Below, in pieces: positions 44,453 through 53,624 of a stretch of DNA of 64,000 nt. The stretch's first letter is position 1. Every line of letters begins with the position of its first letter. The DNA comes from Shewanella eurypsychrophilus. GTDB taxonomy: Bacteria > Pseudomonadota > Gammaproteobacteria > Enterobacterales > Shewanellaceae. Under the pieces are notes generated by a model. That model made no database searches. It was given only the letters and a program-made list of their open reading frames with translations, and was not told the origin of the DNA. The stretch is taken from contig NZ_CP045503.2 of the NCBI RefSeq assembly GCF_007004545.3, positions 3,008,501 through 3,072,500 on the forward strand. Reading direction: 5' to 3'. The position numbers and the translations under genes were made by a program.

Positions 44453-45850
44453 TTAGAAAGAAAAACCAAGCTGAAATATTATCGCTTTGAGATTGGGATA
44501 AAGATCTTGGTTTGCTAATTGTCCTATTGAGTCTTGCCCAGTAGATTCAGGCCGTTGCTGATAATACTCTAAACGATAATAAGCCTTAATTCCGTCAGGC
44601 AAATTATGACCTAGTTTCAGCCCTAACGTATATGCATTCATTTGCCCTAAGCGATAATCTGCCGTCGCAAAATCAGGTAAAGCATCATTATGATTTAAAT
44701 AACGAGTATAAAAATCCGCGGCACCTTGCTGATAATGTCTTAAGTGAATTTGCCCATAGAGATCAGCTGTAAAATTATAGCGATAATGAGTTTCAAAAGT
44801 ATGAGACGTTACCCCCCAGTCATCCTGACTATAGCGGTATGAAAGATCAACGACTCCCGTAGACAAAGCCTGCTTTCCATACAGATATAGGCTCTGTTTG
44901 AGCCGTTCATCGGGTCGACTTTCATAGCGATACTCAGTGGCAGTACCGACCTCATCGACAACACTTAAAATCTTGTAAGGATCGGTCATATAACCAGATA
45001 AAGAGGACAGGTTATAACTCAGTTGAATGAAGGTATATCGAGTCAATATTTGGGAGATTCCAACACTTAAATCGGTTGTTTGTTTATTTGTACTGGCAAT
45101 TTTCCGTGTCTTATCGAATGCAGTTTTAAATTCAGTTTCGGATGAAAAATCATCTCTAAACAGCATATTACTCATCGCAACAGGTCTGCCACCTACAGGG
45201 TCAACCAGATCATAATAGTAAGCAGCAGCCAATGAGACTTGTGTATTGCTCTTATTAAATGAGCGCTGCAAACTCGTATTTATCCCCATAGAGGTGTAAT
45301 CAAATTCTCTAGAAAGATAGAGGCCATGATTAGATGTCCATATGGGTGACCAATTTTCTGTCCAGTTGGCACTTAGCTGCAATCGAGTATCTTTAAAAGT
45401 ATCATCCAGAGGCTCTGTAGCCGCAGCAATGGTATATTCGCCATTACCTGAAGGTCGAGTAAAGGTTTGAGCAAAATCTTGCGGCACTGCGCCATTAGCA
45501 GAAGCACCGGTTAACGTATCGAGCACCAATTTGCCGGAATATACCCTTTTATCACCTTCATTTTTTTCAATATAAAAAATGCCTTCAGCAGCCGTGACCT
45601 TATCTTGCTCTTGATAATACAAAAAGGCCGCGTCTATTGCTAAATCACTGTCTGTCTTGAAACTGGTTTCATCAAACTGCGTGACAAAGAGTTGACTAGC
45701 ATGATCTAATTTATCCTGAGCAACTACAGGTAAAGGGGCAGCGTTAAGCAGGGATAAACTGGCCATCGATAAACCAGACAAAATTGAGACATTCTTGAAC
45801 TCGGCACCGTTAGTTTTTTTTGTGGATTGATCAGACTCAATTACAGCCAC
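44453..45850 (-). CDS. DUF3570 outer-membrane beta-barrel protein
   Basis: The protein has a signal-like segment (ILSGLSMASLSLLNAAPLPVVA). Some 400 residues of alternating amphipathic strands follow, and it ends in IFQLGFSF with a terminal aromatic, as outer-membrane barrels do. Segments such as LSVGISQILTRYTFIQLSYNLSSLSGYMTDP and LYGQIHLRHYQQGAADFYTRYL are typical of DUF3570. The start is uncertain. GTG 45850 is chosen because GGAGG stands five bases upstream inside the DUF4266 gene, which it overlaps by 14 bases. The function is unknown; export or anchoring of a modified product is a guess from context. Confidence 0.82.
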   Translation of the reverse strand: MAVIESDQSTKKTNGAEFKNVSILSGLSMASLSLLNAAPLPVVAQDKLDHASQLFVTQFDETSFKTDSDLAIDAAFLYYQEQDKVTAAEGIFYIEKNEGDKRVYSGKLVLDTLTGASANGAVPQDFAQTFTRPSGNGEYTIAAATEPLDDTFKDTRLQLSANWTENWSPIWTSNHGLYLSREFDYTSMGINTSLQRSFNKSNTQVSLAAAYYYDLVDPVGGRPVAMSNMLFRDDFSSETEFKTAFDKTRKIASTNKQTTDLSVGISQILTRYTFIQLSYNLSSLSGYMTDPYKILSVVDEVGTATEYRYESRPDERLKQSLYLYGKQALSTGVVDLSYRYSQDDWGVTSHTFETHYRYNFTADLYGQIHLRHYQQGAADFYTRYLNHNDALPDFATADYRLGQMNAYTLGLKLGHNLPDGIKAYYRLEYYQQRPESTGQDSIGQLANQDLYPNLKAIIFQLGFSF

Positions 45851-46055
45851 AACCACCTCCGGCAAGTGCCCTGCCACCACTGGTCCCCTCTTTACTGAAA
45901 TAAATATGATCGTTAATGGTTAAATCCATTTTGTCATTATCTACTGCCATATCCTCTCTGGCGAATTGATCTCTTTCCCATGGCTGTACGCCAAGGCTAG
46001 AGCAGCCAACAAGGGAAAAACAAGTTAAACAGACAGTCAAAACAGTTTTGATCAT
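45837..46055 (-). CDS. DUF4266 lipoprotein with GGGCGCN C-terminus
   Basis: The 72-residue protein has a lipobox LVGC (Cys18). The conserved DUF4266 core is LGVQPWERDQFAREDMAVDNDKMDLTINDHIYFSKEGTSGGR, and the protein ends in GGGCGCN with Cys69 and Cys71. After processing, the mature lipoprotein is only about 54 residues. The tail with two cysteines could bind metal, form a disulfide handled by the TlpA-like partner, or be chemically modified. It lies between the thioredoxin and DUF3570 genes, and this arrangement appears conserved for these families. The function is unknown. Confidence 0.85.
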   Translation of the reverse strand: MIKTVLTVCLTCFSLVGCSSLGVQPWERDQFAREDMAVDNDKMDLTINDHIYFSKEGTSGGRALAGGGCGCN

Positions 46056-46116
46056 GTAAATTCCAATTTTATGTCAATATGAACACTGCTTAATAAGAGC
46101 TACTTATCCTTATCAC

Positions 46117-46632
46117 CTAATCATCCACGCTTTCTAGCCAGCGTTGTATTTCTGCCTCATATTTCGCCTGTTCTTCACGATAAAAACCAACATGCTTTGC
46201 CACTAGCTCTCCTTTACGGTTAAATAAATAACTACTTGGCATTCCGAGGATTTCAAATTCAGTGGCGACGTGCATGTCGGGATCATAAGCGATAGTAAAA
46301 TCCGCCTGTATTTGGGTTAAAAATTGTTGAGCAAGTTTGGTTTCTGTATCTAGGTTAATGGCAATAATCTTCAAACCTTGATTGGCATATTTTTGATGCA
46401 TGGCATTCATCCAGGGAAAAGATTTTCTACAAGGACCGCACCAAGATGCCCAAAAATCGACATAAACTACGCTGCCAGAATACTCAGATAAAGAGAAAGC
46501 ATCACCGTTAATATCTTGGACACTTAAGTGTAGACTCGGCGCCGCATTCGACGCAGTAACAGACAAACACAAGAAAAATGCAGCAATAAATTTAACGATA
46601 GTGGCAGTAATATTTAACTTAGGTAGACGCAC
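46117..46632 (-). CDS. TlpA/ResA-like periplasmic thioredoxin
   Basis: The protein has a signal peptide ending TASNA and a thioredoxin fold with WASWCGPCRKSFPW (Cys65, Cys68) and the cis-proline loop GMPSSYLF. TlpA-like proteins reduce or shuffle disulfides in the periplasm, for example in metalloprotein maturation. The start is GTG 46632 with AAGG eight bases upstream; no ATG is available in frame before the signal peptide. It opens the operon with DUF4266, DUF3570 and ApbE, so the two-cysteine tail of the DUF4266 protein is a plausible substrate. Confidence 0.88.
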   Translation of the reverse strand: MRLPKLNITATIVKFIAAFFLCLSVTASNAAPSLHLSVQDINGDAFSLSEYSGSVVYVDFWASWCGPCRKSFPWMNAMHQKYANQGLKIIAINLDTETKLAQQFLTQIQADFTIAYDPDMHVATEFEILGMPSSYLFNRKGELVAKHVGFYREEQAKYEAEIQRWLESVDD

Positions 46633-46849
46633 ATTCCAAGCCTTAAATTTTATAACCTTAAATCAGTTATACACTGTGTTATTCATTTGTTCCAGCAACT
46701 AATTGTGAGTGAATTTTTATGACATGTCAGACAACACAACAATATCCATTAAACAGAGTTTCACCCTATGAAAGTGATTTAATTTGCCTTCGCTATCTGA
46801 TTACGGCAAATTATAGCATTCAGTAAATCAACAATATAAAGATAGGCTT

Positions 46850-47269
46850 ATGTGGTATCAAAAGGAATTAAACCTTCAAGCAAAACCGAGAGGATTCCAT
46901 CTGATCACAGATGAAATCAACGATGCGCTTCCAGAGCTAAGCAGGCTAAAAATTGGCTTAGCCCATATACACCTGCAACATACCTCCGCAGCACTGACAA
47001 TCAATGAAAATGCCGATCCTAGCGTTCGTGTTGATTTTGAGCGTTACTTTAATCGGTTGGCCCCCGAAAATGAACTTTACTATACACACACCTACGAAGG
47101 GCCCGATGATATGCCTGCGCATTTAAAATCGAGCCTGTTAGGCATATCACTCACCATCCCGATCACCAATGGCCGTTTAAATTTAGGGATCTGGCAAGGT
47201 ATTTATCTATGTGAGCCTAGGGATTCAGCAGGTAAACGGCGAATAGTGGTGACGCTGCAAGGGGAGTAA
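46850..47269 (+). CDS. yjbQ: YjbQ-family (UPF0047) protein
   Basis: The 139-residue protein has the family core [34 protein letters not shown] and [35 protein letters not shown], with conserved histidines and glutamates. E. coli YjbQ has been reported to have weak thiamin phosphate synthase activity; the true role is unclear. It is a single gene between the TlpA operon and the flagellin-like gene and has no relation to either that I can see. Confidence 0.9.
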   Translation: MWYQKELNLQAKPRGFHLITDEINDALPELSRLKIGLAHIHLQHTSAALTINENADPSVRVDFERYFNRLAPENELYYTHTYEGPDDMPAHLKSSLLGISLTIPITNGRLNLGIWQGIYLCEPRDSAGKRRIVVTLQGE

Positions 47270-47472
47270 TCTCCTCATAGATGAGAACAGACTAAGTGTA
47301 ATGTATTAAATTAGTGCCGCATTCAACATACCTAATATTGGTTTTCTTTAGACCCTCTAACGATAATTATTTTTCCTTTACGTCTATTTGCTCTAAGCAG
47401 CATCAATTGAGTGTTTGTTTTTTAGACAGTAGCGTAAGATAATTAAACTAGGTCTATTTGAAGGAAGCTGAT

Positions 47473-48159
47473 ATGAAGTTGCCCAGCATACAATCATCGA
47501 GTCTCAGCAATCTAGAGAAGCTACAAGAAAAACGTAAAGAGCAGATGGAAAAGCTCAGTACTGGGCTTAAAATAAACCAAGCTTCCGACGACCCTGCAGG
47601 AATGCAAATTGCAAATAGGCTCGCTTCAAGTATCAATGAGTCAGAGGTCAGAATAAGAAATGCCAGGGATGAGCAGAGTATTATCGATACACAAGCCGGG
47701 CAATATACTGCAATAACCGATAATTTAGTCAGAGCAAGAGAGTTAACCGTGCAAGCGGGCAACCCGCTTTATGACAAGCAAGCGATACAGGCAGAGCTCG
47801 ATCAGCTGACAGAGGAGATCAATGTCATTGCTGAAGACGTCTTAGGTCAAAGTAACTTTATATCAGGCTTAGATGCCAGCGATCCAAGTGCATCACAAAT
47901 AGTCATTGATGATGCAGGAGAGATCATCGACGCGAATGCGAGTGCCGGCGGCGCGAAAAGTAATGCCATAGACAGTCGAGTCAATAATTATCAAATCAGT
48001 AGTATTAATACCAGCGAGGCACGCTCAAGAATTCAAGATACCGACTATGCACAAAGCTCAGCTGACTTGCTAAGAACGGAGCTGCAACTGAAAATAGCCG
48101 TGATCCTGAAAAAAGATGAAGAAGAACGTAAAGGATTACTTTTTAACAAGTTTGTCTAA
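47473..48159 (+). CDS. Orphan minimal flagellin-like protein
   Basis: The N-terminal about 110 residues match the flagellin D0/D1 domain: KLSTGLKINQASDDPAGMQIANRLASSI, RNARDEQSIIDTQAGQYTAITDNLVRARELTVQAG and ELDQLTEEINVIAE. The C-terminal 45 residues match the other arm (NTSEARSRIQDTDYAQSSADLL) but end in a charged KKDEEERKGLLFNKFV where flagellins have a hydrophobic VLSLLR-type end. Only about 70 residues separate the arms, so D2/D3 are lacking. No flagellar gene is near. AAGGA precedes ATG 47473. It could be a short alternative flagellin, a secreted flagellin-like protein or a decayed copy; the frame is intact. Confidence 0.8.
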   Translation: MKLPSIQSSSLSNLEKLQEKRKEQMEKLSTGLKINQASDDPAGMQIANRLASSINESEVRIRNARDEQSIIDTQAGQYTAITDNLVRARELTVQAGNPLYDKQAIQAELDQLTEEINVIAEDVLGQSNFISGLDASDPSASQIVIDDAGEIIDANASAGGAKSNAIDSRVNNYQISSINTSEARSRIQDTDYAQSSADLLRTELQLKIAVILKKDEEERKGLLFNKFV

Positions 48160-51100
48160 TCGAGTTCTATTGGTTTAAGTAAATCGAGCCAGTCATCACC
48201 TGTCATATCGGATACCTTGGTGCTCTCCTGCAGGTAAATACTGTTAGCGAGATCTTGCTTTGATTCCTGTAATAACTGGATCCGTTCTTCTACGGTATCT
48301 TTACAGATTAACTTATAAACAAAAACCGACTTGTCTTGACCTATTCGATGAGCCCTATCACTTGCCTGTTGCTCGGCGGCGGGATTCCACCATGGATCGG
48401 TGTGAATAACGACATCAGCCGCCGTTAAGTTCAGGCCAGCACCGCCAGCTTTTAAGCTGATCAAAAATACCGGCACCTCACCTTGCTGAAAACGATTAAC
48501 CAATTCTCCACGATTGCGACTCTTACCAGTGAGTTCAATATAGCCAATTTTCAATTGCTCAAGTAACGCTGAAATTAAACTTAACATGCTGGTAAAAGAA
48601 GAGAAGATCAGAATTCGTCTTCCGTCTTCAAGCATAGTCGGTAGCTTATCCACCAACCAATTTAGTTTACCTGAAGAGGTATGAAAAGGGTTAATGTCGG
48701 TTAATGTCTCAGCGCTATTATCAAGGTTGACCTTTGGGTGCTGACTCTTATTTAGCTCTACTTCAGCTGGGTTTATTTGAGAGTCAACAGGTGTATCCTT
48801 TGAGGCAAGATCAAGCTTCAACAGATCAGGATGACAGCAGACTTGTCTCAGTTTTAATAAGGCATTACTGATCGCTAATCGATTACGCTTCACACCAGAA
48901 ACTGATACAGCTTTTCTCACCTCTTCTGACATGGTAAGTCGAATAGTCTCGTATAAATCACCCTGAGCCTCAGTCAGATTAATGTATTCATTAATGATGG
49001 TTTTCTCAGGCAATTCACTAGCAACATCTGCTTTCATGCGACGAAGCATAAAAGGGGTGATTCTTTGCACCAGCGCGATGCGTCGCTCATCATCTTTATC
49101 ACGCTCTATCGGCACTTGATAATGGCGCTGAAACTGAGCATAAGTGCCCAGAAAACCTGGCATCAGAAAATTAAACAGAGACCACAATTCACCAAGATGA
49201 TTTTCAAGTGGGGTGCCAGTCAAACACAATTTGTGAGACCCTGATAAACTCGCAACTACCCGACTAATACGGCTACGTACATTCTTGATGGTTTGCGCTT
49301 CATCGAGAATGATCAGATGAAAGTGTTGATCTGACCAAGATTCAGCATCTTGTTGAAGCGTGCCATAACTTGTAATGATTAAATCGCTATCATTCACCTG
49401 CTCTTTTAATTTATGTCTCTTAGGCCCAGTCCATAAAAGCAGTCTTAATTCAGGCGCAAAATTCTGGGCTTCGTGATACCAATTTGCTAATAAGCTTGTC
49501 GGGGCAACGATTAAACAAGGTTTGGTTAACTTGCCGGAATCTTTATCCACCAATATCGAACTCAAGGTTTGAATGGTCTTCCCCAGCCCCATGTCATCAG
49601 CCAAAATACCAGAAAATTCATGACGTTTTAGAAATTGTAGCCAGTTTAGACCTACATGCTGATAATCCCTCAACTCAGCATTGAGCCCTTTAACACTGGT
49701 CACACTGTTATCGGTTCCACTTCCAAGATACCGATATACTTGCTCAGCTTTATTTTTAAGCCAACTGCTGCCCTGCCACTGCCATTCTTTATTATCTCCT
49801 TGAGTTAACAAAGTCAGTTCAGCAAGGCGCGTTAGCTGATGCATAGGCAAGGTTAATGTTTCAGTTTCAGTTAAAGGCTTTGTTTCATAAAGCTCTACCA
49901 ATACATCTAGGATCTGTTTAACCCGTTTAGCAGGTAAAGAAAGCCTTTGACCGGAATCAAGCTCCATCAACACAGATTCCGAATCGCTCAAGTTCTGTAG
50001 TAACCCTTTCCTAATGGCTTTAACCAGATAAGGTAAAATATTAATCTTTTTGCCATCAAGTTCTACGCCAAGCTCAAGCTCGAACCAGTTTTTATTGGCA
50101 ACTTGGTGACCCAGTTCCCCATACCAAGCTTGTGGCTTAACAAGGCTATAGCGATTTTTAAGCTGTAAATCGATAAGCCAACCAGCAAGCATCAAGCGTC
50201 TGAACATGATCATCTGCAGCGCTGAAAGCTGTGGTAACAAACGCGTACCTACAGCAAACTGATGCCAAACTGTAGCTTCAAACTGTGACGACAAGAGAGG
50301 AAAATTAATAAGCTGAACATTGAGCTCGGCAGCAAGTGTCAAGAAGTGTGGCAGTTCACTACTCAATGCAAAAACCTGTTCTAAATTGACTTCATGATGA
50401 TCACTGATAAATGAAAAGCTGACTAAATCAAGATCAAGTTGGTTATTATCGATATCAGATCCATTGATGTGACGAGAGATGGTTAACTTAGGCAGCCAAT
50501 CTCTATCATCATCCGCCATCAATGCCAAAAGTTGATCACTGCATTTTGCATTTGAAAAGGCAGCCGCAGACCTTGTGTTTATCATGCTCATACTGGAAAA
50601 ATCAATATAAGCATCCTGGCTGACTTTATAAAAGTAGCCAGTATCAATGAAGTCATTTAAATAATGTTGTTCGAATTTGAGCGGCTGTTGGTCGCAACTC
50701 TGCCAGAAGCATCTCTGGGTAAGAACAAGCATGGTGATAAACTCGTTATCGCAAATCGAATCGATACTGAGTGAGATTTTTTCCTCTTGTTCCTTTGATA
50801 ATTTGGGATCTATCGCTGTTAACAATGGTCGTAATTGATTCAATATCCAGAGATCCGTCTGAGTGACAAACTTAGGTTGGCTGCTTCTATGTAATACCTC
50901 AAAACCTAAGTCGTTTTTTAGCGAATGCTTTCCCGTTTTACCCACATAACCTTTATGAACATCCAGTTGCAGCTGATCTCCCTTGCGACTTAGCAGATAC
51001 ACAATTCTATGGCGAGCCATATTTGGGTAGGGATCAAACCTCTGATTCAGTTCAGTTCTAAGTAGTCTTTGTGCCGTATCGGCCCGCTTCTTTTCACTGG

Positions 51101-51458
51101 GATACGGCATGATAGGTGTTTGTCTGGCGAGATAATCGATCGCAATAGCGGCGATATGAATGCATGAAAACGTACTGCCGACACACTGGCTACAATGCGT
51201 ATTTTTAGACGCGATAATGGGGCCAGCAGCCCAATCTAACTGCGCAAAAATCGAGTTTGATGGAGTGGTTCTATTACTAATCGAATCCAAAGTCCGCGAG
51301 TCACAATCAAGCTGTTCACCCTCAATGTCAGCACTCACAGCTGAAAATTCAGCCAAAAGTATAGACCCTTGGTAATCATGCTTTAAATGTGTACCCAGCA
51401 ATATGCCTAACGCGTCGAATATCACCGACTGACTAAAAATCTCTTCTAAATGGACCAA
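48156..51458 (-). CDS. SWIM-domain SNF2/Swi2-type helicase-like ATPase
   Basis: The 1100-residue protein has a SWIM-like zinc motif at Cys89-x2-Cys92...Cys99-x-His101. A long middle region follows. The SNF2 motor comes next: GILADDMGLGKTIQTL, LIVAPTSLLANW, ILDEAQTIKN, LCLTGTPLENHLGELWSLFNFL, then the second lobe with LIFSSFTSMLSLISALL, VFLISLKAGGAGLNLTAADVVIHTDPWWNPAAEQQASDRAHRIGQ. It remodels protein-DNA or RNA polymerase complexes by translocation; the target is unknown. The start is TTG 51458 with AGGCGA upstream; no ATG exists before a stop in this frame. It overlaps the flagellin-like gene tail to tail. Confidence 0.9.
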   Translation of the reverse strand: MVHLEEIFSQSVIFDALGILLGTHLKHDYQGSILLAEFSAVSADIEGEQLDCDSRTLDSISNRTTPSNSIFAQLDWAAGPIIASKNTHCSQCVGSTFSCIHIAAIAIDYLARQTPIMPYPSEKKRADTAQRLLRTELNQRFDPYPNMARHRIVYLLSRKGDQLQLDVHKGYVGKTGKHSLKNDLGFEVLHRSSQPKFVTQTDLWILNQLRPLLTAIDPKLSKEQEEKISLSIDSICDNEFITMLVLTQRCFWQSCDQQPLKFEQHYLNDFIDTGYFYKVSQDAYIDFSSMSMINTRSAAAFSNAKCSDQLLALMADDDRDWLPKLTISRHINGSDIDNNQLDLDLVSFSFISDHHEVNLEQVFALSSELPHFLTLAAELNVQLINFPLLSSQFEATVWHQFAVGTRLLPQLSALQMIMFRRLMLAGWLIDLQLKNRYSLVKPQAWYGELGHQVANKNWFELELGVELDGKKINILPYLVKAIRKGLLQNLSDSESVLMELDSGQRLSLPAKRVKQILDVLVELYETKPLTETETLTLPMHQLTRLAELTLLTQGDNKEWQWQGSSWLKNKAEQVYRYLGSGTDNSVTSVKGLNAELRDYQHVGLNWLQFLKRHEFSGILADDMGLGKTIQTLSSILVDKDSGKLTKPCLIVAPTSLLANWYHEAQNFAPELRLLLWTGPKRHKLKEQVNDSDLIITSYGTLQQDAESWSDQHFHLIILDEAQTIKNVRSRISRVVASLSGSHKLCLTGTPLENHLGELWSLFNFLMPGFLGTYAQFQRHYQVPIERDKDDERRIALVQRITPFMLRRMKADVASELPEKTIINEYINLTEAQGDLYETIRLTMSEEVRKAVSVSGVKRNRLAISNALLKLRQVCCHPDLLKLDLASKDTPVDSQINPAEVELNKSQHPKVNLDNSAETLTDINPFHTSSGKLNWLVDKLPTMLEDGRRILIFSSFTSMLSLISALLEQLKIGYIELTGKSRNRGELVNRFQQGEVPVFLISLKAGGAGLNLTAADVVIHTDPWWNPAAEQQASDRAHRIGQDKSVFVYKLICKDTVEERIQLLQESKQDLANSIYLQESTKVSDMTGDDWLDLLKPIELD

Positions 51459-51707
51459 TCTCTCGCCTTTTATCTTTACAACAACTCAGTACAAATAGGC
51501 AAGTTTACAAGCACCTGAAACCTTATTTGCACCATTGAAAACAGATCGAAAGGGAGAACTATAGCACTGATAAAGCCATGGCTAATAACTAATTAGATAA
51601 AGAGTTGGAATATTTTTCAAGTTACCAAAAGCGAGTAAATAGCGCACGATTTGAAGTAAATTCATCCAGAATGCACTCGCTAGCTATCGCTTTATGTTTT
51701 AATCTTA

Positions 51708-51713
51708 TATAAT
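51708..51713 (+). promoter_or_regulatory. Probable -10 element of galT
   Basis: TATAAT, an exact sigma-70 -10 hexamer, lies 31 bases before the galT start. No good -35 hexamer is seen at the normal spacing, so an activator may be needed. Assigned by eye. Confidence 0.4.
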
Positions 51714-51744
51714 TCTATTGTATAAAATATCCCAAGAAGAGAAT

Positions 51745-52806
51745 ATGACCACATTTGACCCTATTCATCACCCTCATCGTAGATTTAATCCACTCACCGG
51801 CGACTGGGTACTGGTTTCGCCTCATAGGGCTAAACGGCCTTGGCAAGGCCAAGATGAAGCCACTGTTGCAGCCACAAATATTGATTACGACAGTGAATGT
51901 TTCTTGTGTGCTGGCAACAAACGGATCAGCGGTGATATTAATCCCAACTATCAGTCCACCTATGTATTCAGTAACGATTTTGCCGCACTATCTCCAGATA
52001 CCCCTTCGGTGTCAGCTAACGACGATCCACTGATGCGATGTGACAGTGCCAAAGGTCTAAGCCGGGTGATCTGTTTCTCACCGGATCACAGCAAAACGCT
52101 GCCTCAACTCTCGGTGAAGCAGATAGCTGAAGTGATAGACACTTGGAATGTGGAAATAACCAGCCTAGGTAAAGATTATATCTGGGTGCAAGCATTTGAA
52201 AATAAGGGCGCAACTATGGGGTGCTCTCAACCCCACCCTCATGGTCAAGTCTGGGCCAATAGCTATTTACCCAATGAAGTCAGAAAAAAACATCATCATT
52301 TAAACGCATACCACCAAGAGCATGGTCGAAGTTTGCTTAGTGATTATGTAAGACGTGAACAAGATGATGGTTGTCGTACTGTGGTCGAAACAGAACACTG
52401 GCTTGCTGTTGTTCCTTACTGGGCAGCATGGCCATTTGAAACACTTTTAATGCCTAAGACACAGATCAGGCGCTTCGATGAACTCAGTCATGTTCAAAGG
52501 GATGATCTCGCTCTCGCCATCAAGAAGTTAACCACTCGATATGACAACCTGTTTAATTGCTCGTTTCCCTACTCCATGGGTTGGCACTTCGCCCCCTTTG
52601 AACGTGATAACGAGGGTCAATTACTCAATAGTGATCATTGGCAGTTACATGGCGTATTTTATCCGCCTTTACTTCGTTCTGCGACAGTCAAAAAGTTTAT
52701 GGTAGGGTATGAAATGTTGGCAGAAGCACAGCGAGATCTGACTCCAGAACAAGCTGCTGCTATGTTAAGGGATGCGACAGATATTCATTACTTGGATAGA
52801 AGCTAA
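51745..52806 (+). CDS. galT: Galactose-1-phosphate uridylyltransferase
   Basis: GalT exchanges UMP between UDP-glucose and galactose-1-phosphate (Leloir pathway). The 353-residue protein aligns with E. coli GalT throughout. The zinc ligands are in CFLCAG, the active-site triad in [14 protein letters not shown] with the nucleophilic second histidine, and the end has [33 protein letters not shown] 51745 is preceded by AAGAAGAG; an upstream in-frame extension of nine codons is not family-like. No galK, galE, galM or transporter is nearby, which is unusual. Confidence 0.96.
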   Translation: MTTFDPIHHPHRRFNPLTGDWVLVSPHRAKRPWQGQDEATVAATNIDYDSECFLCAGNKRISGDINPNYQSTYVFSNDFAALSPDTPSVSANDDPLMRCDSAKGLSRVICFSPDHSKTLPQLSVKQIAEVIDTWNVEITSLGKDYIWVQAFENKGATMGCSQPHPHGQVWANSYLPNEVRKKHHHLNAYHQEHGRSLLSDYVRREQDDGCRTVVETEHWLAVVPYWAAWPFETLLMPKTQIRRFDELSHVQRDDLALAIKKLTTRYDNLFNCSFPYSMGWHFAPFERDNEGQLLNSDHWQLHGVFYPPLLRSATVKKFMVGYEMLAEAQRDLTPEQAAAMLRDATDIHYLDRS

Positions 52807-52831
52807 ACTAAATCTTGAACAAAATAATCAG

Positions 52832-52861
52832 CCAGCTCTAAAGACTGTTCCTCAGAGCTGG
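52832..52861. repeat. Inverted repeat between galT and the cytochrome b561 gene
   Basis: CCAGCTCT and AGAGCTGG pair over a 14-base loop between two convergent genes. There is no T-run on either side, so factor-independent termination is doubtful. Confidence 0.35.
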
Positions 52862-52883
52862 TGAGTAACGAAATAAAACTAAA

Positions 52884-53624
52884 TTACTTATCCAGCGGCG
52901 TACCTTCTAGTCGCTTCTTTCCTGAGAACATAGCCGATATGATCCCAGGCTGATGTTTCAGTTCAGCTAATATGACTCCGACGACATGAAGTACAATTAG
53001 CAGCAACAAAAAGTAGACGAGATATAAGTGCACTGTACCTGCAATGCTTTTATATGGCTTAACCTCAGCAAGCTTAGCCTTGTCTACACCCGTTTCATCG
53101 TAAGGTTTGATGCTTGCTGCATCAACGCCATCGGCAGCGATAAATTCAGTGATAACGCCACCAAATGGCGGGTAATATATATCCGTACCAGCTCTAATTA
53201 ATCCCGTCAGCATGATAATGACTAGCGTGAGCATAATGATCACAACGGCAAGCTTTCCAACAGGATTATGGCCTAAATATTGTGGATTATCCCCTTTCCT
53301 CAACGCTGCTTTATACTTTTTTATTTCCGCTATTTTCGGCATGTTCGATGAGAACTTTGCAAAACGATCACCAAGAAACCCCCATAGGATCCGTATGAAT
53401 AAATTCGCAGCAAATATGTAGCCAATAACAACATGAAGTTCTTTAAGGCCAATTTTAGCTTCTAGACTTGTGATACCTATTTCACGCTTAAACAGCATTA
53501 TCAAACCAACAAAGATAAGGCTGAGTACCAATAATAAATTAAGCCAGTGGAACACCCGTATGGGCTTATCCCACACCTGATATGTCTGGCCCTGATTTGA
53601 GTTGTCTTCGTTCGATAATGACAT
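52884..53624 (-). CDS. Di-haem cytochrome b561-family membrane protein
   Basis: This 246-residue membrane protein has four main membrane helices. Histidines for two b haems are visible in IRVFHWLNLLL (helix 1), LKELHVVIGYIFAANLFIRILWGFLG (helix 2) and YLVYFLLLLIVLHVVGVILAELKH (last helix). The phrase YLGHNPVGKLAVVIIM is typical of cytochrome b/b6 domain proteins of hydrogenase- or cytochrome-c-linked type. A 50-residue periplasmic insert (FIAADGVDAASIKPYDETGVDKAKLAEVKPY) precedes the last helix. It should carry electrons between the quinone pool and a soluble partner, which is not encoded nearby. Confidence 0.88.
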   Translation of the reverse strand: MSLSNEDNSNQGQTYQVWDKPIRVFHWLNLLLVLSLIFVGLIMLFKREIGITSLEAKIGLKELHVVIGYIFAANLFIRILWGFLGDRFAKFSSNMPKIAEIKKYKAALRKGDNPQYLGHNPVGKLAVVIIMLTLVIIMLTGLIRAGTDIYYPPFGGVITEFIAADGVDAASIKPYDETGVDKAKLAEVKPYKSIAGTVHLYLVYFLLLLIVLHVVGVILAELKHQPGIISAMFSGKKRLEGTPLDK

